Assembly (NCBI RefSeq): GCF_010093595.1
Contig: NW_022985439.1
Span: 820,441 to 884,440, forward strand
From: Mytilinidion resinicola
Lineage: Eukaryota > Ascomycota > Dothideomycetes > Mytilinidiales > Mytilinidiaceae
Direction: 5' to 3'
DNA: 64,000 nt
Position 1 is the first letter of the stretch, and every line of letters starts with the position of its first letter. Position numbers and translations under genes: made by a program. The notes beneath the pieces are model-generated. The model saw only the letters and a list, made by a program, of their open reading frames with translations. It was not told where the DNA came from and did not search any database. Shown here in pieces: positions 9,651 to 20,353 of the stretch.

Positions 9651-11567
9651 AAGGCAGACCGATCTTCTCTTTGATGTATTCCATTGCCTCCACTACTTTC
9701 TCGTCCTCATACCTTCGACCAATGAGCTGCAGACTGACTGGAGCATTTGCATACGTTGACGGTTTATCTGCAAACAAGTTTGTGAGTACCAGCTCGATTA
9801 AACATTGATGCCATTGAGAGAACTTACAAAGGTCATGGTTATACTTGTCATCCTCATTCCTTGGCTGATACCCTTCCTCGATCAAGTCAACCTCTGGATC
9901 CACTTTCGTGACCGGAAATACAAGAGCTGGATAATCGAGCAGGTTCCACTGCGATGTGTATCCCCAGTACCTCGCACAGTCCAAAGGAGGTGCCGCCCCG
10001 GGTCCAGCAGGACATAGGATCACGTCTACGTCCCCCCACAGCTTGGCATACTTGGCCTTGTATGCTTCACGCTTGACGGTCCATTCCCAGAGCTCACGCA
10101 CAGAGTGGCGCTTCATGTTGGGATTATCGGTCAGGATGAACCGGGACAACGGACGCCATGGCTCACCAGACGCGTTGATAGCAGCCGACTCTTCCGCTCC
10201 TCCGTCGCAGAAGTAGAGGGACGATATGATGGTCCAAGCTTCATCGTGAGCGTAAGGAGTCCAACTGACGACTTCGATGTCTGGAATGGCTTTGAGCTTG
10301 TCGACGACTGTAGAAATGGCGCGCAGAATTGGAGGGTGTGGTTTGACGATGCCATCGTCACTGAGGACTGCGATCTTGAGCTTCTTACCACCGGTAGCGG
10401 TAGAAGGTAACTGGAATTCTGTGTTCCAGGGAATTGGTAGCAGACTTGGTTCGCGAAGCCATGGTTTCGCGTCAATGAGTGTCTTCATGAATAGTTTAAC
10501 ACCGCCGAGGCTCGTGCTCAGAGGGCCGACGACTGGAACAATATGTTCCTGTCCGAGCATGGTTGCGCTGAATCCTTCATTAGGCAGCCGATAGCTGGTT
10601 GGGCGTAGACCATAAACACCGCAGTTCGCCGCAGGTGAACGGATGGAACCGCCAATGTCGGTACCAATACCTAAGCAGCTTCCACGAAGACCAATAAGAG
10701 CACCTTCGCCACCGGAAGAGCCACCAGACGTCAGAAGTCGGTTGAAGGGGTTCACAGTTGCGCCATAGAAGTTGGAGGAAGTCTCCAAATGCATCAGAGC
10801 TTCAGCGTATTAGCAAACATCACGGCAACAACCAACCGGATAGAACTTACTTTGAGGCTGCGTAGTACGAACGTACAGCACTGCTCCTGCAGCCAGTAAT
10901 ATATCCAGGATGTGAGCGTTTGAAACGGCCGTTTGGTTATGCCAAGAGATGAAACCAGCATTGAGGGTGAGACCTTCCATTCCGATGTGCTCTTTTACGG
11001 ATATTGGAAGGCCATGGAGTGGACCAATTGGCTTTTTGTTCGTGGAAAGATACTCATCAAGATACTTCGCACGGGCTAGAGCAGCTGTGGATAACAACTC
11101 GGTAACGCAGTTTGTCTAATAATATATCGTGAGCCTCATTCCATTATCACTTCCGACCTGAAATGGTGTCATACCAGCTTCTGAGCCAAACCTGCTCTTC
11201 TGAGAAATGCCGTTGTGACCTGTACGGAAGTTAGGTCCCCGCTCGCTAGCTTAGCAACTAGAACCTCCGGGGCAGCCTCTGTGATGGCAATGATTTCTTT
11301 GGAGAATATCCGCTTCGGTATTTGAGACACATCCTGAGGTATCTCCCACGGAATTGTTGGCAGAGGCGGTTCCAGTGCGGCGATGGAAGCATCGCGGTGA
11401 TCCTGAGCCGCCTTTGCAATCTCCTGCCACGTCGGACCGGCAATTGCACGTGGTCGTGGTAAAGGCAATAGAGAAGGAGATACTAGACTGGAATGAAGAC
11501 GGGAGTAAAAACCATGGAAAAGGTCTGTTATGGAAGAAAATAGAGAGCTGAAACTGGACGTAGACAT
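9634..11567 (-). CDS. Acetamidase-type amidase (amidase signature family)
   Basis: Fungal amidase of 587 aa hydrolysing a carboxamide to acid and ammonia. Exons 11175-11567, 10851-11115, 9828-10799 and 9634-9767 join with GT-AG introns of 59, 51 and 60 nt. Junctions restore family motifs: AQKL|TNCVTEL, TTQPQTLMHLETSSN and NHDLYKPSTYANAPVSLQL. The Ser-cisSer-Lys triad is visible: Lys172 in PISVKEHIGMEG, Ser247 in TSGGSSGGEG and Ser271 in GIGTDIGGSIRSPA. The N-terminal ~35 residues form a hydrophobic/serine-rich stretch beyond the usual acetamidase start (around WQEIAKAAQDHRD), possibly a signal or anchor. The last codons overlap a tandem repeat. Substrate range cannot be read from sequence; acetamide, formamide or larger amides are all possible. 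Confidence 0.93.
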
Positions 11568-12926
11568 TTCTGAACAAGCTCGAAGGGCCTAGATCACCGG
11601 ACGGATGGGGGGAACCTTGGTGAATGATTGGGCTGGGATAACTTGAGGTGTGCATGAAACTAGAGACCGTTATTGAGGCTCTAGAATTGTGGCTTGTCAG
11701 ACTGTTGTTTCTTCATCAGGAGTGACAAACTTGTGCAGCCTGTGTCCTCTGTCTTGTGGAGGTCTCCAGAAGAGGGGAAGATACATGGCCCATGATAAGG
11801 CCTATCGATGAATTGAATGGCGTCCACTAATGCAGCTTCGGGATTAGAAATAAACCCACTTTGCAAAAAAAGCATGTTCAGAGAGGAATAGAAAGTGGGG
11901 ACCCTGTAACCAGAGCGATCAACATCGCTAATAGCATCGGCATGCATGCTGCCGACTTTCACGAACGAGAGTCTGCTGCAGATGGCCTTACGAACGCGAG
12001 TTTGCTGCAGACAGCCTCACGGCTGTGAGGTTGAGGGTGCTGGCGTATTCTCAGGCCTCCTGCAGTTTCACGGACACTAGCCGGATCCCCGGATCGGATC
12101 AAACCTCTTGACCCAAATCCTCCGACATCGTTTCATCCAGACCTCCTTCACTCCTCATGTCCATGTTCCACTGCTTTTTCTGTTTCAACCACCTGATCAG
12201 CTCGCTCTTCAATGTGGACAATTCAGTTGAGATGAATATTAAGTCGGCTCATTCCGACGTTAGCTAGGTCTATATTCCCTCTAACGAACGCACTCTCAAG
12301 GAATATAATTGTACATCTTCATCTTCATCCGTTCGTGCCGTGCCGTGCCAGCACCGCTTCCCAGGCTTCTTTTCATGCCGTCCTGCGCTTCGTAATTGTC
12401 TACAATGTGAATTGCACACGGGCAGCTGCCGGCTCAAGCCCCGTCCTCGTTCAAGCACCCCGGCTTACCGTGACCAAGGCCACACTCACCGTCGAGTCAT
12501 GTCGTGGCAGCAAAACAGGAATGGCCAAGTAATCATGAATGCCCATGGAGCTCTAAGCTGGACCTTCTTTCACTAAAGTCCCGGGTTGCCTGTTCAGGAC
12601 ATCCGCACCCCGCATTAATGGTGGCGGTTGGTCGTGGGCTGGGGAGCTTCATCGCCAATGCTTCTCAAGGTCGTTTGTCCCTTTGTGGCCTTGGTTTGAG
12701 CCGTCGTTTGTCGTCGGCCTACTTGCCCCCGACCTGCTCTTCATCTTTCCTTCCTCGCTCTGCCCTCTCTTCCCTCAATTTGACACATTCCTGGTCAGTC
12801 TTTCCGATTTTCTGCACGCCATTGCTCAGTCTTTGCTTGTTGTGGTTTAATAGCTGTATATCCCTTCCATTGGAGTTCGCGGCCTCTATTTTCAGCTGCT
12901 TCTAGTTCTTTCCGAAGGCCAACAAT
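11568..12926. other. Divergent intergenic region between amidase and dehydrogenase genes
   Basis: About 1.36 kb serving two genes that point away from each other. A 29-bp element occurs twice in tandem at 11962-12019. A plus-strand frame at 12504-12905 is hydrophobic and serine-rich but has no family match and ends just before the dehydrogenase ATG. It is read here as pyrimidine-rich promoter and leader sequence. Confidence 0.55.
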
Positions 12927-14089
12927 ATGGTCATGGCATCACCAATGCGTCTTCTGCCTTGTTCTTGGCGGCGTATACTACGTGCTCGCGTGGCCAGAAA
13001 GGTGATTTACCAGCCAAGCGCCGTCATTTCTTCTCGAAGCTTCGCCACTACCACCAAGAAAGATACTTCCTCTCCGCTAGCCGCGCCGCCTACGGATCTT
13101 GCATCAAGCGTAACGGCATTCCTAGGCACGAAGAAGCGGCTTCCCGAGTTCAATTTGATAGACAAGGTCATCGTTGTCACTGGTGCAGCTCGAGGACTTG
13201 GTCTTGTACAAGCACAAGCACTTCTTGAAGCGGGAGCTACTGGTACCGATTTACCCACGCGGTAGTCGATGCATGGACCAAATAGCTAACGCCTCCCAGT
13301 GTATGCTCTCGACAGGCTACCAGAGCCTTCTCCGGACTTTCACACGATTGCGAAACGCGCAGAAAAGGAACTCGGCACTTCTTTTCACTACCGTCAAATA
13401 GATGTGCGTGATGTACCAGACTTGAATAAAGTCGTTGATGCCATAGCTGAGAAGCATGGCCGCCTCGACGGACTGGTCGCTGCTGCAGGCATCCAGCAAG
13501 AGACGCCAGCGCTGGAGTATACGGCAGAAGATGCAAACAGGATGTATCAGGTCAATTGCACAGGCGCCTTTATGACGGCTCAAGCTGTCGCAAAGAACAT
13601 GATCAAGCTTAAGCAAAGCGGGAGCATCGCCTTCATTGCGTCTATGAGCGCACACGTAGCTAACAGGGTATGTATCTATAGCATCGGAAGCAAAGGAAAG
13701 CAAGTCTGACAGACCAATCAAGGGACTCATCTGCGCTGCGTACAATTCCAGCAAGGCCGGAGTGTTGCAGCTTTCACGAAATCTTGCTTCTGAGTGGGGC
13801 GTGCACGGCATACGTGTGAACACCATCTCACCAGGGTACATTGTAACGGCGATGGTGGAGGAGCTCTTCAAACAGTACCCCGAGCGCAAGGAGGAGTGGC
13901 CAAAGCAGAACATGCTCGGACGCCTCTCTTCACCGGAGGAATACAGGGGAGCCGCCGTGTTCTTGATGAGCGATGCCAGTAGCTTTATGGTAAGTGTGAC
14001 TCGACAGTGGCATGATGTACCGAGAGCTAACTGTGGGTTGATAGACTGCAAGCGACATGAAGATTGATGGAGGCCACTCGTCGTGGTAA
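12927..14089 (+). CDS. Mitochondrially targeted short-chain dehydrogenase/reductase
   Basis: NAD(P)-dependent classical SDR of 331 aa. Exons 12927-13242, 13300-13667, 13723-13989 and 14045-14089, introns 55-57 nt. The cofactor motif TGAARGLG lies at residues 85-92, the usual NNAG is AAAG, and the catalytic triad fits Ser222, Tyr235 and Lys239 (SMSAH and YNSSKAG), with RVNTISPGYI after it and IDGGHSSW at the end. The first ~45 residues are rich in Arg and Ser without acids (RRILRARVARK, SSRSFATTT), which looks like a mitochondrial presequence. The core resembles sorbose reductase/D-arabinitol 2-dehydrogenase-type polyol enzymes, so a sugar alcohol or keto-sugar substrate is likely but not proven. 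A second ATG two codons later is an alternative start. Confidence 0.9.
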
Positions 14090-14490
14090 GGATAGCGTTT
14101 AGTGGTCGAGGCAATGGCCTGCCCTGGTGAAGGATCAAATGGCAGTAATCCACTGTATCGATAGCTCGTGACTTGGTAGCTACAGCAATTCACAGTATGC
14201 CAGCAAGAGTTTGCCGGGTGTCCAACGAGTGAATCGGTGAATGTGATTATGTGGGGCACTTGGCGTGTCATGCTTCACCCGTACAAAGGTAGGGCTGACA
14301 GGGGTCCACTCCGAAGTATCCCCGTGTTTCCTCATCCTTCAGGCGCGACTCCATCCTTTACTGTTCTGCCTTCCTCCAACATGCCCGTCCGGTAGGGAGC
14401 AACACTTGGAGCTTTAAGCTCGCTCTCGGCACCCTCAACACCACCCACCACGAGGCCTGTCCAGCACACGCTGATTTGAGTCTAGCTCCC
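14090..14490. other. Intergenic region upstream of the ZZ/EF-hand gene
   Basis: About 400 bases, the 3' UTR of the dehydrogenase followed by the promoter of the next gene. No exon is supported. An open frame continues upstream of the ATG at 14491, but only from a TTG codon. Confidence 0.55.
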
Positions 14491-17400
14491 ATGGCCATCT
14501 CTACACTCTCGCTGTCCCGCCATCGCCCAGTGATCCTCGCCGTGACGGGCCTTCTTGCAGCCGCCGCAGTCTCATACCTTTACGGCGCTCTTCAAACTCC
14601 TCCTGCCGGCGGACTGCACAGAAGCAATGCAGTGCGACGCCCACCTCGCCGCCGGGTGCAGCGCCGAGCAACACGTCCCGACTACACAAATGTCCAGGAG
14701 CTCCAACGCATCATCCACGACGCCGTTCCGCATTTAGGATCCATTCACTTCCTTGGGTCTATGGTCGCCCTGAATGGCACGCTTCCTTCCGTGGCAGAGC
14801 TCCGCCACAATGCCGGACCAGAGCTTAGTTCCGACCAGGTTGCCGCTGCAATTGAATCCTTCTACGAGACCTTCATCATACGCCTCCTACACCGTGTATT
14901 TCCTGATCAGACAATGCTGCCGGAAGAGAGGCGGAGCTTCGACATTGCGCTGCAGAGTATGGGTCTTGATGCTAGCCTTATACCGCAGGCTTTTAGGCGG
15001 CACGACATTGCTCGTGAGATGGCTGATCGGGCTCAGGAAGTCGATGACAGGGAGAGCATCGCTGGTACAGAAGTATCATGGCATACCTCACACGAATCTG
15101 GCGAGGACCAGATCTTAGGTGATGGCCAAACTCTTCGAAAGACTCTATACCACATCGCCGAGGAGAGAGCGCGGCAAGAAGGAGTCAAGCATCGGGGCGT
15201 GAGCTGTGATCAGTGCGATGCTAAGCCAATCCGGGGGATACGCTGGCGGTGTGCCAATTGCGCTGATTTCGACCTATGCTCTGACTGCGAGGCAACCAAC
15301 AACCACAACAAAACCCATATATTCTACAAGATCAGAATTCCTGCTCCCTATCTCGGACTGCCCAAACAAGCCCCAGTATACCCAGGCAGGCCTAACATGA
15401 TGTCCCCGTCGATAGATTCAGTGCTTAAGAGGCGCCTTGTTTCCGAGACCAACATCGAGGCCGAGGAAATAGAAGCCCTGTGGGACCAATTCACTTGTCT
15501 CGCAGACACTGAGTGGAGGGAAGATCCGAGCATTGTCGGGTGGGCTATTGACCGGCGCTCCTTTAATCAAGCCTTCATCCCCCGCTACTCAACTTTTACT
15601 TCGGCTCCAAACCTTATATACGACCGGGTGTTTGCATACTACGACTCCAATAATGATGGGAAGATCGGATATGAAGAATTCGTCAAAGGTCTGGACGGAA
15701 TGCACTCTTCCAAGCCTGAGGTCAAGCTAAGAATCGTCTTCAACGGCTACGATATAGATGGGGATGGCTACATATCGAGGAAAGATGTCCTGAGACTCTT
15801 CAGGGCGTACTATGCAATCGAGAAAGAAGGTACTCGTAACTATATTGCAGAAATCACGGACGAACTGTCTGTCGCCGGGGCACTAGATGTTATTCATTCT
15901 AGTCAGCCTTTGGCCTCGAAATTTACGCAAGATACGCAGAGCTCGGCAACAACCGCGCGCTCTCGACGACTTCATGAGAAACTACCAGATCAATTCGGAG
16001 ACTTGAGAGACCCGTTCCATGGAGCTGTCCTTGATGACACTGACGACACTGCACCTCGAGAGGATGTCTTGGGCATTGCCACATCCTCATCTCAATCTAG
16101 GGATCCGATCAATCGGCATCTATCCGACTCACCGGAGGAGCAGCGCCAGGACCCGGTCACAGAAAGATGGCGACGGAGACGATTTTATGTCGATGAAGAG
16201 GAGGGCCTTAACGAACCGGAAGGTCACTCTAGAAGTGAAGAGCTCAGCGAAGTGGACGAGCCCATCGAGGCCAGTCCCAATGGCCACCCAGAGTCAAATG
16301 GGACCAATTTTCCAAGAGATTCACGCTCGTCGTCTAGAGTTCGCTTCCAAGATGATGTAGATGTGGAGACTCGCTCTAATGCTTCGACATCATCGCGCCC
16401 GTTTGGCGAACGATGGGGTGGCTACGAAATTCCAGAACCCGAGAAGGACCTTGGGAAGGAGCTTCTATACCAGATAACTCAACAGGCTTTCAACGAGATG
16501 CTCAACCCCTTGTTCCTTGACAAAGAGGACCTCGCCATGGACGCCTATGACACCAAACAAGAACGACGTGATCGTAGGTCGGAATTGGACGCCATCACTG
16601 CTACGTTCGCAAGGGAGACCCAGATGAATGTCAACGAGACCATTTGCATACTTAGTTCACACGGATATAGCAGGCGTATGGTGGAGCTGATTGTCGCCAA
16701 TGGCTGCACAACCTTCCTTCAAGAGTTGAAAGATGGAAAGCATACTCACGCTACGGCTGAAGCGGAATTGCGAAAGATCGTTTCGAGTGTTGAGGCTCAA
16801 CTGGTTGATGGCGTGCAGTCACATGAGCATAAATACCGGCCGACTTCGCAGCAGCTTTGGAATGCCAAACTTTGGCGGATCCAGTTCCTACACGAGCTTA
16901 GTACAACGCTCCTCGACATGTTCGCTGAATGCGGATGGATTAAGAATGAGCAATCCAACCGCGTCGGAAAGGACGTAGAGAATACGAATGGCGGCCCGAA
17001 CCTTTCCAAGCTAGAAGTTAAGAACGTCTCGTCTACGCCTGCTGAGCGGCCTGATGGCAACGTCTCCGCTTCTGCACAGCTAAATTATCGAGATATTACA
17101 ATGCCTCAATTCCGCCCTAACAGCCTAGAACCTGAACGAGCTCCGAGGCAGCTTCAGATCCGCACCAACAATGAGCAGCCGTATCAAGATCCCACCTTGC
17201 CTCAATTTCGCCCCAACAGCTTAGCTGACATCGATACCACCACAATCAGACCCGGGTCACCTCTCCCGAGCTTTACGGAAAGCCCTCTGACTCCATTGTC
17301 TCAGTTGTCTCAGTACACGACCCCGGACGACGATGCGGCCAGCTCAGACACAGATGACAACACCGAATTCATCTATCAAATGGACAAAGGCCCGATCTTT

Positions 17401-17838
17401 TTCTTCCCAAGCTCTTTCATCATCAACGACTCAAACAGTGCAGAATACTACCAGCTCCCAGACCCCTTACCCACCTCCGCAGAGTTTCTCTCCGCACCCC
17501 TGAGTATTTCTCCGCACGAAACTTCAAAGCTCAGCCCGGCCCTCTTCAGCTTCAGCTTCAACCCCTACACTCTCGGACTCGACGCACACCCTCACCCCTT
17601 CCAACCGCCGCCAAACTCGCGCCTGGTCTTCGATATCACACTCGCGCTCCGCCGCATGGCCTCCAAGCCATCTTCGCCGTGCTACCTTGCACGCCTCGCG
17701 AACCTCGACGCCGTGGAGAAGGAGATCCAGGAGCGCAAAGGCGAGGGTTTGATTAGCGAAGACGAGTTTATGGCTATGGTGATGCAGGACGGGAAGCTCC
17801 GCTTCCTGGAAGCGTGGATGGATTGGGTGAATTTCTGA
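14491..17838 (+). CDS. ZZ-type zinc finger and EF-hand protein with N-terminal membrane anchor
   Basis: Single-exon protein of 1115 aa. Residues about 9-32 form one hydrophobic helix (HRPVILAVTGLLAAAAVSYL) followed by an Arg-rich patch, so the bulk is probably cytosolic and tail-facing. A ZZ finger spans about 234-282, with CDQC, CANC and CSDCEA metal-binding pairs and a final His-rich end. Two canonical EF-hand loops follow at about 383 (DSNNDGKIGYEE) and 420 (DIDGDGYISRKD). The middle is acidic and disordered. A short motif PQFRPNSL occurs twice at about 868 and 900. The C-terminus ends in FLEAWMDWVNF. The ATG at 14491 is used; the frame is open further upstream but starts only with TTG. 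A calcium-responsive scaffold is suggested by the domains, but the target is unknown. A possible extra 3' exon is discussed in the findings. Confidence 0.88.
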   Translation: MAISTLSLSRHRPVILAVTGLLAAAAVSYLYGALQTPPAGGLHRSNAVRRPPRRRVQRRATRPDYTNVQELQRIIHDAVPHLGSIHFLGSMVALNGTLPSVAELRHNAGPELSSDQVAAAIESFYETFIIRLLHRVFPDQTMLPEERRSFDIALQSMGLDASLIPQAFRRHDIAREMADRAQEVDDRESIAGTEVSWHTSHESGEDQILGDGQTLRKTLYHIAEERARQEGVKHRGVSCDQCDAKPIRGIRWRCANCADFDLCSDCEATNNHNKTHIFYKIRIPAPYLGLPKQAPVYPGRPNMMSPSIDSVLKRRLVSETNIEAEEIEALWDQFTCLADTEWREDPSIVGWAIDRRSFNQAFIPRYSTFTSAPNLIYDRVFAYYDSNNDGKIGYEEFVKGLDGMHSSKPEVKLRIVFNGYDIDGDGYISRKDVLRLFRAYYAIEKEGTRNYIAEITDELSVAGALDVIHSSQPLASKFTQDTQSSATTARSRRLHEKLPDQFGDLRDPFHGAVLDDTDDTAPREDVLGIATSSSQSRDPINRHLSDSPEEQRQDPVTERWRRRRFYVDEEEGLNEPEGHSRSEELSEVDEPIEASPNGHPESNGTNFPRDSRSSSRVRFQDDVDVETRSNASTSSRPFGERWGGYEIPEPEKDLGKELLYQITQQAFNEMLNPLFLDKEDLAMDAYDTKQERRDRRSELDAITATFARETQMNVNETICILSSHGYSRRMVELIVANGCTTFLQELKDGKHTHATAEAELRKIVSSVEAQLVDGVQSHEHKYRPTSQQLWNAKLWRIQFLHELSTTLLDMFAECGWIKNEQSNRVGKDVENTNGGPNLSKLEVKNVSSTPAERPDGNVSASAQLNYRDITMPQFRPNSLEPERAPRQLQIRTNNEQPYQDPTLPQFRPNSLADIDTTTIRPGSPLPSFTESPLTPLSQLSQYTTPDDDAASSDTDDNTEFIYQMDKGPIFFFPSSFIINDSNSAEYYQLPDPLPTSAEFLSAPLSISPHETSKLSPALFSFSFNPYTLGLDAHPHPFQPPPNSRLVFDITLALRRMASKPSSPCYLARLANLDAVEKEIQERKGEGLISEDEFMAMVMQDGKLRFLEAWMDWVNF

Positions 17839-18516
17839 GCACTCGCCCGATCCACTCCCCCCGTCCAGTCCATTTCCAGTTGCCCAAGAATATCTAGAGT
17901 GGCTGAAGCTGACATTGTGGTACTTCGAGCAGGTACATTTCCCTGCGGATCTCGTCCGTGGGTTGGTTGCTGAGTACGATCCCGAGGATATGTCGATTGG
18001 GGACACGACGATCCCGGCGTCGGAGGTCGATGAGCTGGTCGCGGAGGGTACTTTTGGGGTTACTACAACGGCGCCTATATCCTCTCCAGCGACTTGGACC
18101 ACGCTAGAGCATCTGTTGAGTCCTTAACTCCGCTGTCTTCTCAGTGTTGGGCTGTGTGCTTGAGATGGCGTTGAAGTTATCAAGGGCGAGGGGTGCTAGG
18201 TGCTTGATACGGCTAGAAGGTATTTTATTGTAGGATAGGAGGTTATTATGCATACTTTATGAGTTTGGGAATGACATTGGGTTGGGTAGGTTGCATAGCG
18301 AGCGAAGGGTCAGTTGATCGGGATATGCTGGGGGTTATTTGACACAGCACAGGATATGCGACACTACAACATGCAGTAACGAAAAACAGCCTTTTACTCT
18401 TGACCCGGTTTTTCTTTTGGAATGTTGCATTGCATGTTTTACTCTTGGCCTGGCTTTCTTCTTAGAAGTTTGCGATGTATCTATCCTACCTTCACATCCC
18501 ATCCTTTTTCTAACCT
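17839..18516. other. Convergent intergenic region with a coding-like stretch
   Basis: Lies between the 3' ends of the ZZ/EF-hand gene and the hydrolase gene. From about 17886 to 18127 a plus-strand frame has protein-like composition (for example VAEYDPEDMSIGDTTIP) and ends in HLLSP. It may be an alternative last exon of the upstream gene or a remnant. The rest is AT-richer 3' flank without features. Confidence 0.45.
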
Positions 18517-19842
18517 CTAATCCCGCCCCAACCCCCCAACCCACCTCTGCACGTTCTCTCTCAGCTTCCCCTCCACCCCCTCCTCATGCCAAAAATGCCC
18601 CGCGCCGCCAACCTCCCCGTACTCGAACCGCGACCCCGGCTCCGCCGCTAGCTTCGCCGCCCACTGCCGATACTTCCGCACCGCTACAAACCCATCCGCA
18701 TCGCCAAACAGCGCCAGCGTAGGCCGCTGCACAATCGTCTCGCCCTGGTGCTCCTTATGCTTATTCCAGAACTTATGCCCAATACCCGGGATCATGAGCG
18801 TCGACAGCGGCGGTGGAACCGGCGAGATAAGCAGATACGCCGTGCTCGTCGCCGGGCGCGCGTCGTTCTCGCTCTCGCGTTGTTTGAGGTTGGGCGCAGG
18901 AGAGGGGGCAGTGGACGCGGAAACGCGCGACTCGATCACTGCTAGCCCGTTCTCCTGCGACTGCTGCGACGCGCCCCGCTTCCGCCGCAGGGACAGCGAG
19001 CGCATGCCGTGCGGCAGCTCGAAGCTCCGCGCGTGCTCGGAGGAGCGGCGCACTTCGCGGCTCGAGCGCCGCAGGTCGGGGGGTGTTTCTTCGCCGCCCA
19101 TTTTCACCGGGTGCGGCTCGTGGCTGTGCTTTTTCGCGGACTGGTGGGCGGCGGCGAGCTCGCGGTTGAACTGGGCGGCGAGGGTGTGGGCGCGGAGGAG
19201 GATCTCTGCGGCGGCGGAGCCGGGGGTGGGGCGGGAGAAGAGGGAGAGGAGTTGGGCGGTGGGGGGGAGGTGTTTGGTTATTAGGGAGCCGTAGGAGTAG
19301 CCGGCGAGGAGGATGAGGGCTTTCTCCGGGAGGTTTTCTTTTGGTTTGGACGGGAGTTTCTCGGGCGATATAGGAGATCTAGATGCAGAGGGCATTGTGG
19401 GTTTGGAAACGGGAGGGGGTGACTGGAGCTGGAGGAGGTCGAGGTAGTGGATTAGGAAGCCGGCGAAGGAGATGTAGTCGTCGAGTTCGGGTTTCCCGGT
19501 CCAGCTCGTGCGGCCTTTTGAGTGATGAGCTCCTCTGTATATTCGTTAGTATGTCTTGTGATTGTATAGACCCTTCGGGAATAGGTACCTAAAGTTGAAC
19601 GTGCCCACCACAAACCCCTCCTTCAACAGCTCGTCGGCCACCATGCCGACAACATGGTCGTCGTAGCTACCGCCTAAAGGAGCGTACGGATGCGCTATCA
19701 CCGTTCCGCTCTTGGTCCACCTATGCGAACCTGCGGCGGGCGCGTCGAGGAGTGCTGCAGGGTGGTAGATTCTGCAGTCGAGCGGCGTGTCGTCGTGGAT
19801 GGAGGGGATTGTGAAGGTGAAGGCTGGCTCAGGGACGGCCAT
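18517..19842 (-). CDS. Alpha/beta hydrolase
   Basis: Protein of 423 aa from exons 19589-19842 and 18517-19534, with a 54-nt intron. Splicing joins VVGTFNFR to GAHHSKGRTSWTGKPELDDY, as expected for this fold. The nucleophile elbow is GYSYGS, the acid is in LFGDADGFVA and the histidine in GAGHFWHEEG, each at its usual place; IPSIHDDTPLDCRIYHP and TVIAHPYAPLGGSYDD are the first strands. The family resembles small hydrolases found from bacteria to fungi. A long basic, Ser/Arg-rich insert separates the nucleophile from the acid (RRSSREVRRSSEHARS), longer than in bacterial relatives and probably a disordered, phosphorylatable loop. Substrate unknown. Confidence 0.88.
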
Positions 19843-20353
19843 CTTTGGGTCTGCGAGACCCAGGAGGATACTGTCATATCATGGCTGGTCGTGTAGGAGT
19901 TGACGGGATTTCGTTCTTCGCAAGGGTTGCCCAAGTAGTTAAGGTACCATGGTTAGAGATGCAGTGGGGATCCAGCTCCAAATCCCCGCGGTCTTGGCGT
20001 TTTACCCACCTTCTTGAGAGATGCGTGTTTACGCGTCAAATACGAGTATAAAGACCATAGAGCTCAGTTTCGAGTTCAGATACATAGTCTCGTTCACTTG
20101 TAGGCCAATATGAAGCGCGCTAAGTAATGTTACGGGAGCTTATTCCTAGATATTGTGGCCATTTGATAGTAGTAACACAATTTCTACACTGCGATCCAAA
20201 GCCCACAAGCATGTATTGAAGGACGGGGTATACGCTTTAAGAGCCACAATTGATACATGAAAGGATCCTGACAGTAAAAGGTAGGAAGACGCGCCTAGTG
20301 CTACAACAGCTCCATTATGACGCCTCAAAAACTGCCTGCAGTAAGAGTAGTAC
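19843..20353. other. Intergenic region between hydrolase and coiled-coil genes
   Basis: About 510 bases holding the hydrolase promoter and the 3' flank of the minus-strand coiled-coil gene. No exon, repeat or RNA gene is evident. Confidence 0.55.

Noticed and set aside
12504..12905. 133-codon plus-strand frame just before the dehydrogenase
   Set aside because: Pyrimidine-rich leader sequence that reads as Ser/Leu/Phe; no family and no splice link to the downstream gene.
13317..14153. 278-codon minus-strand frame
   Set aside because: Antisense to the short-chain dehydrogenase exons and without protein family character.
17524..18102. 192-codon minus-strand frame
   Set aside because: Antisense to the C-terminus of the ZZ/EF-hand gene; Val/Glu/Arg-rich shadow.
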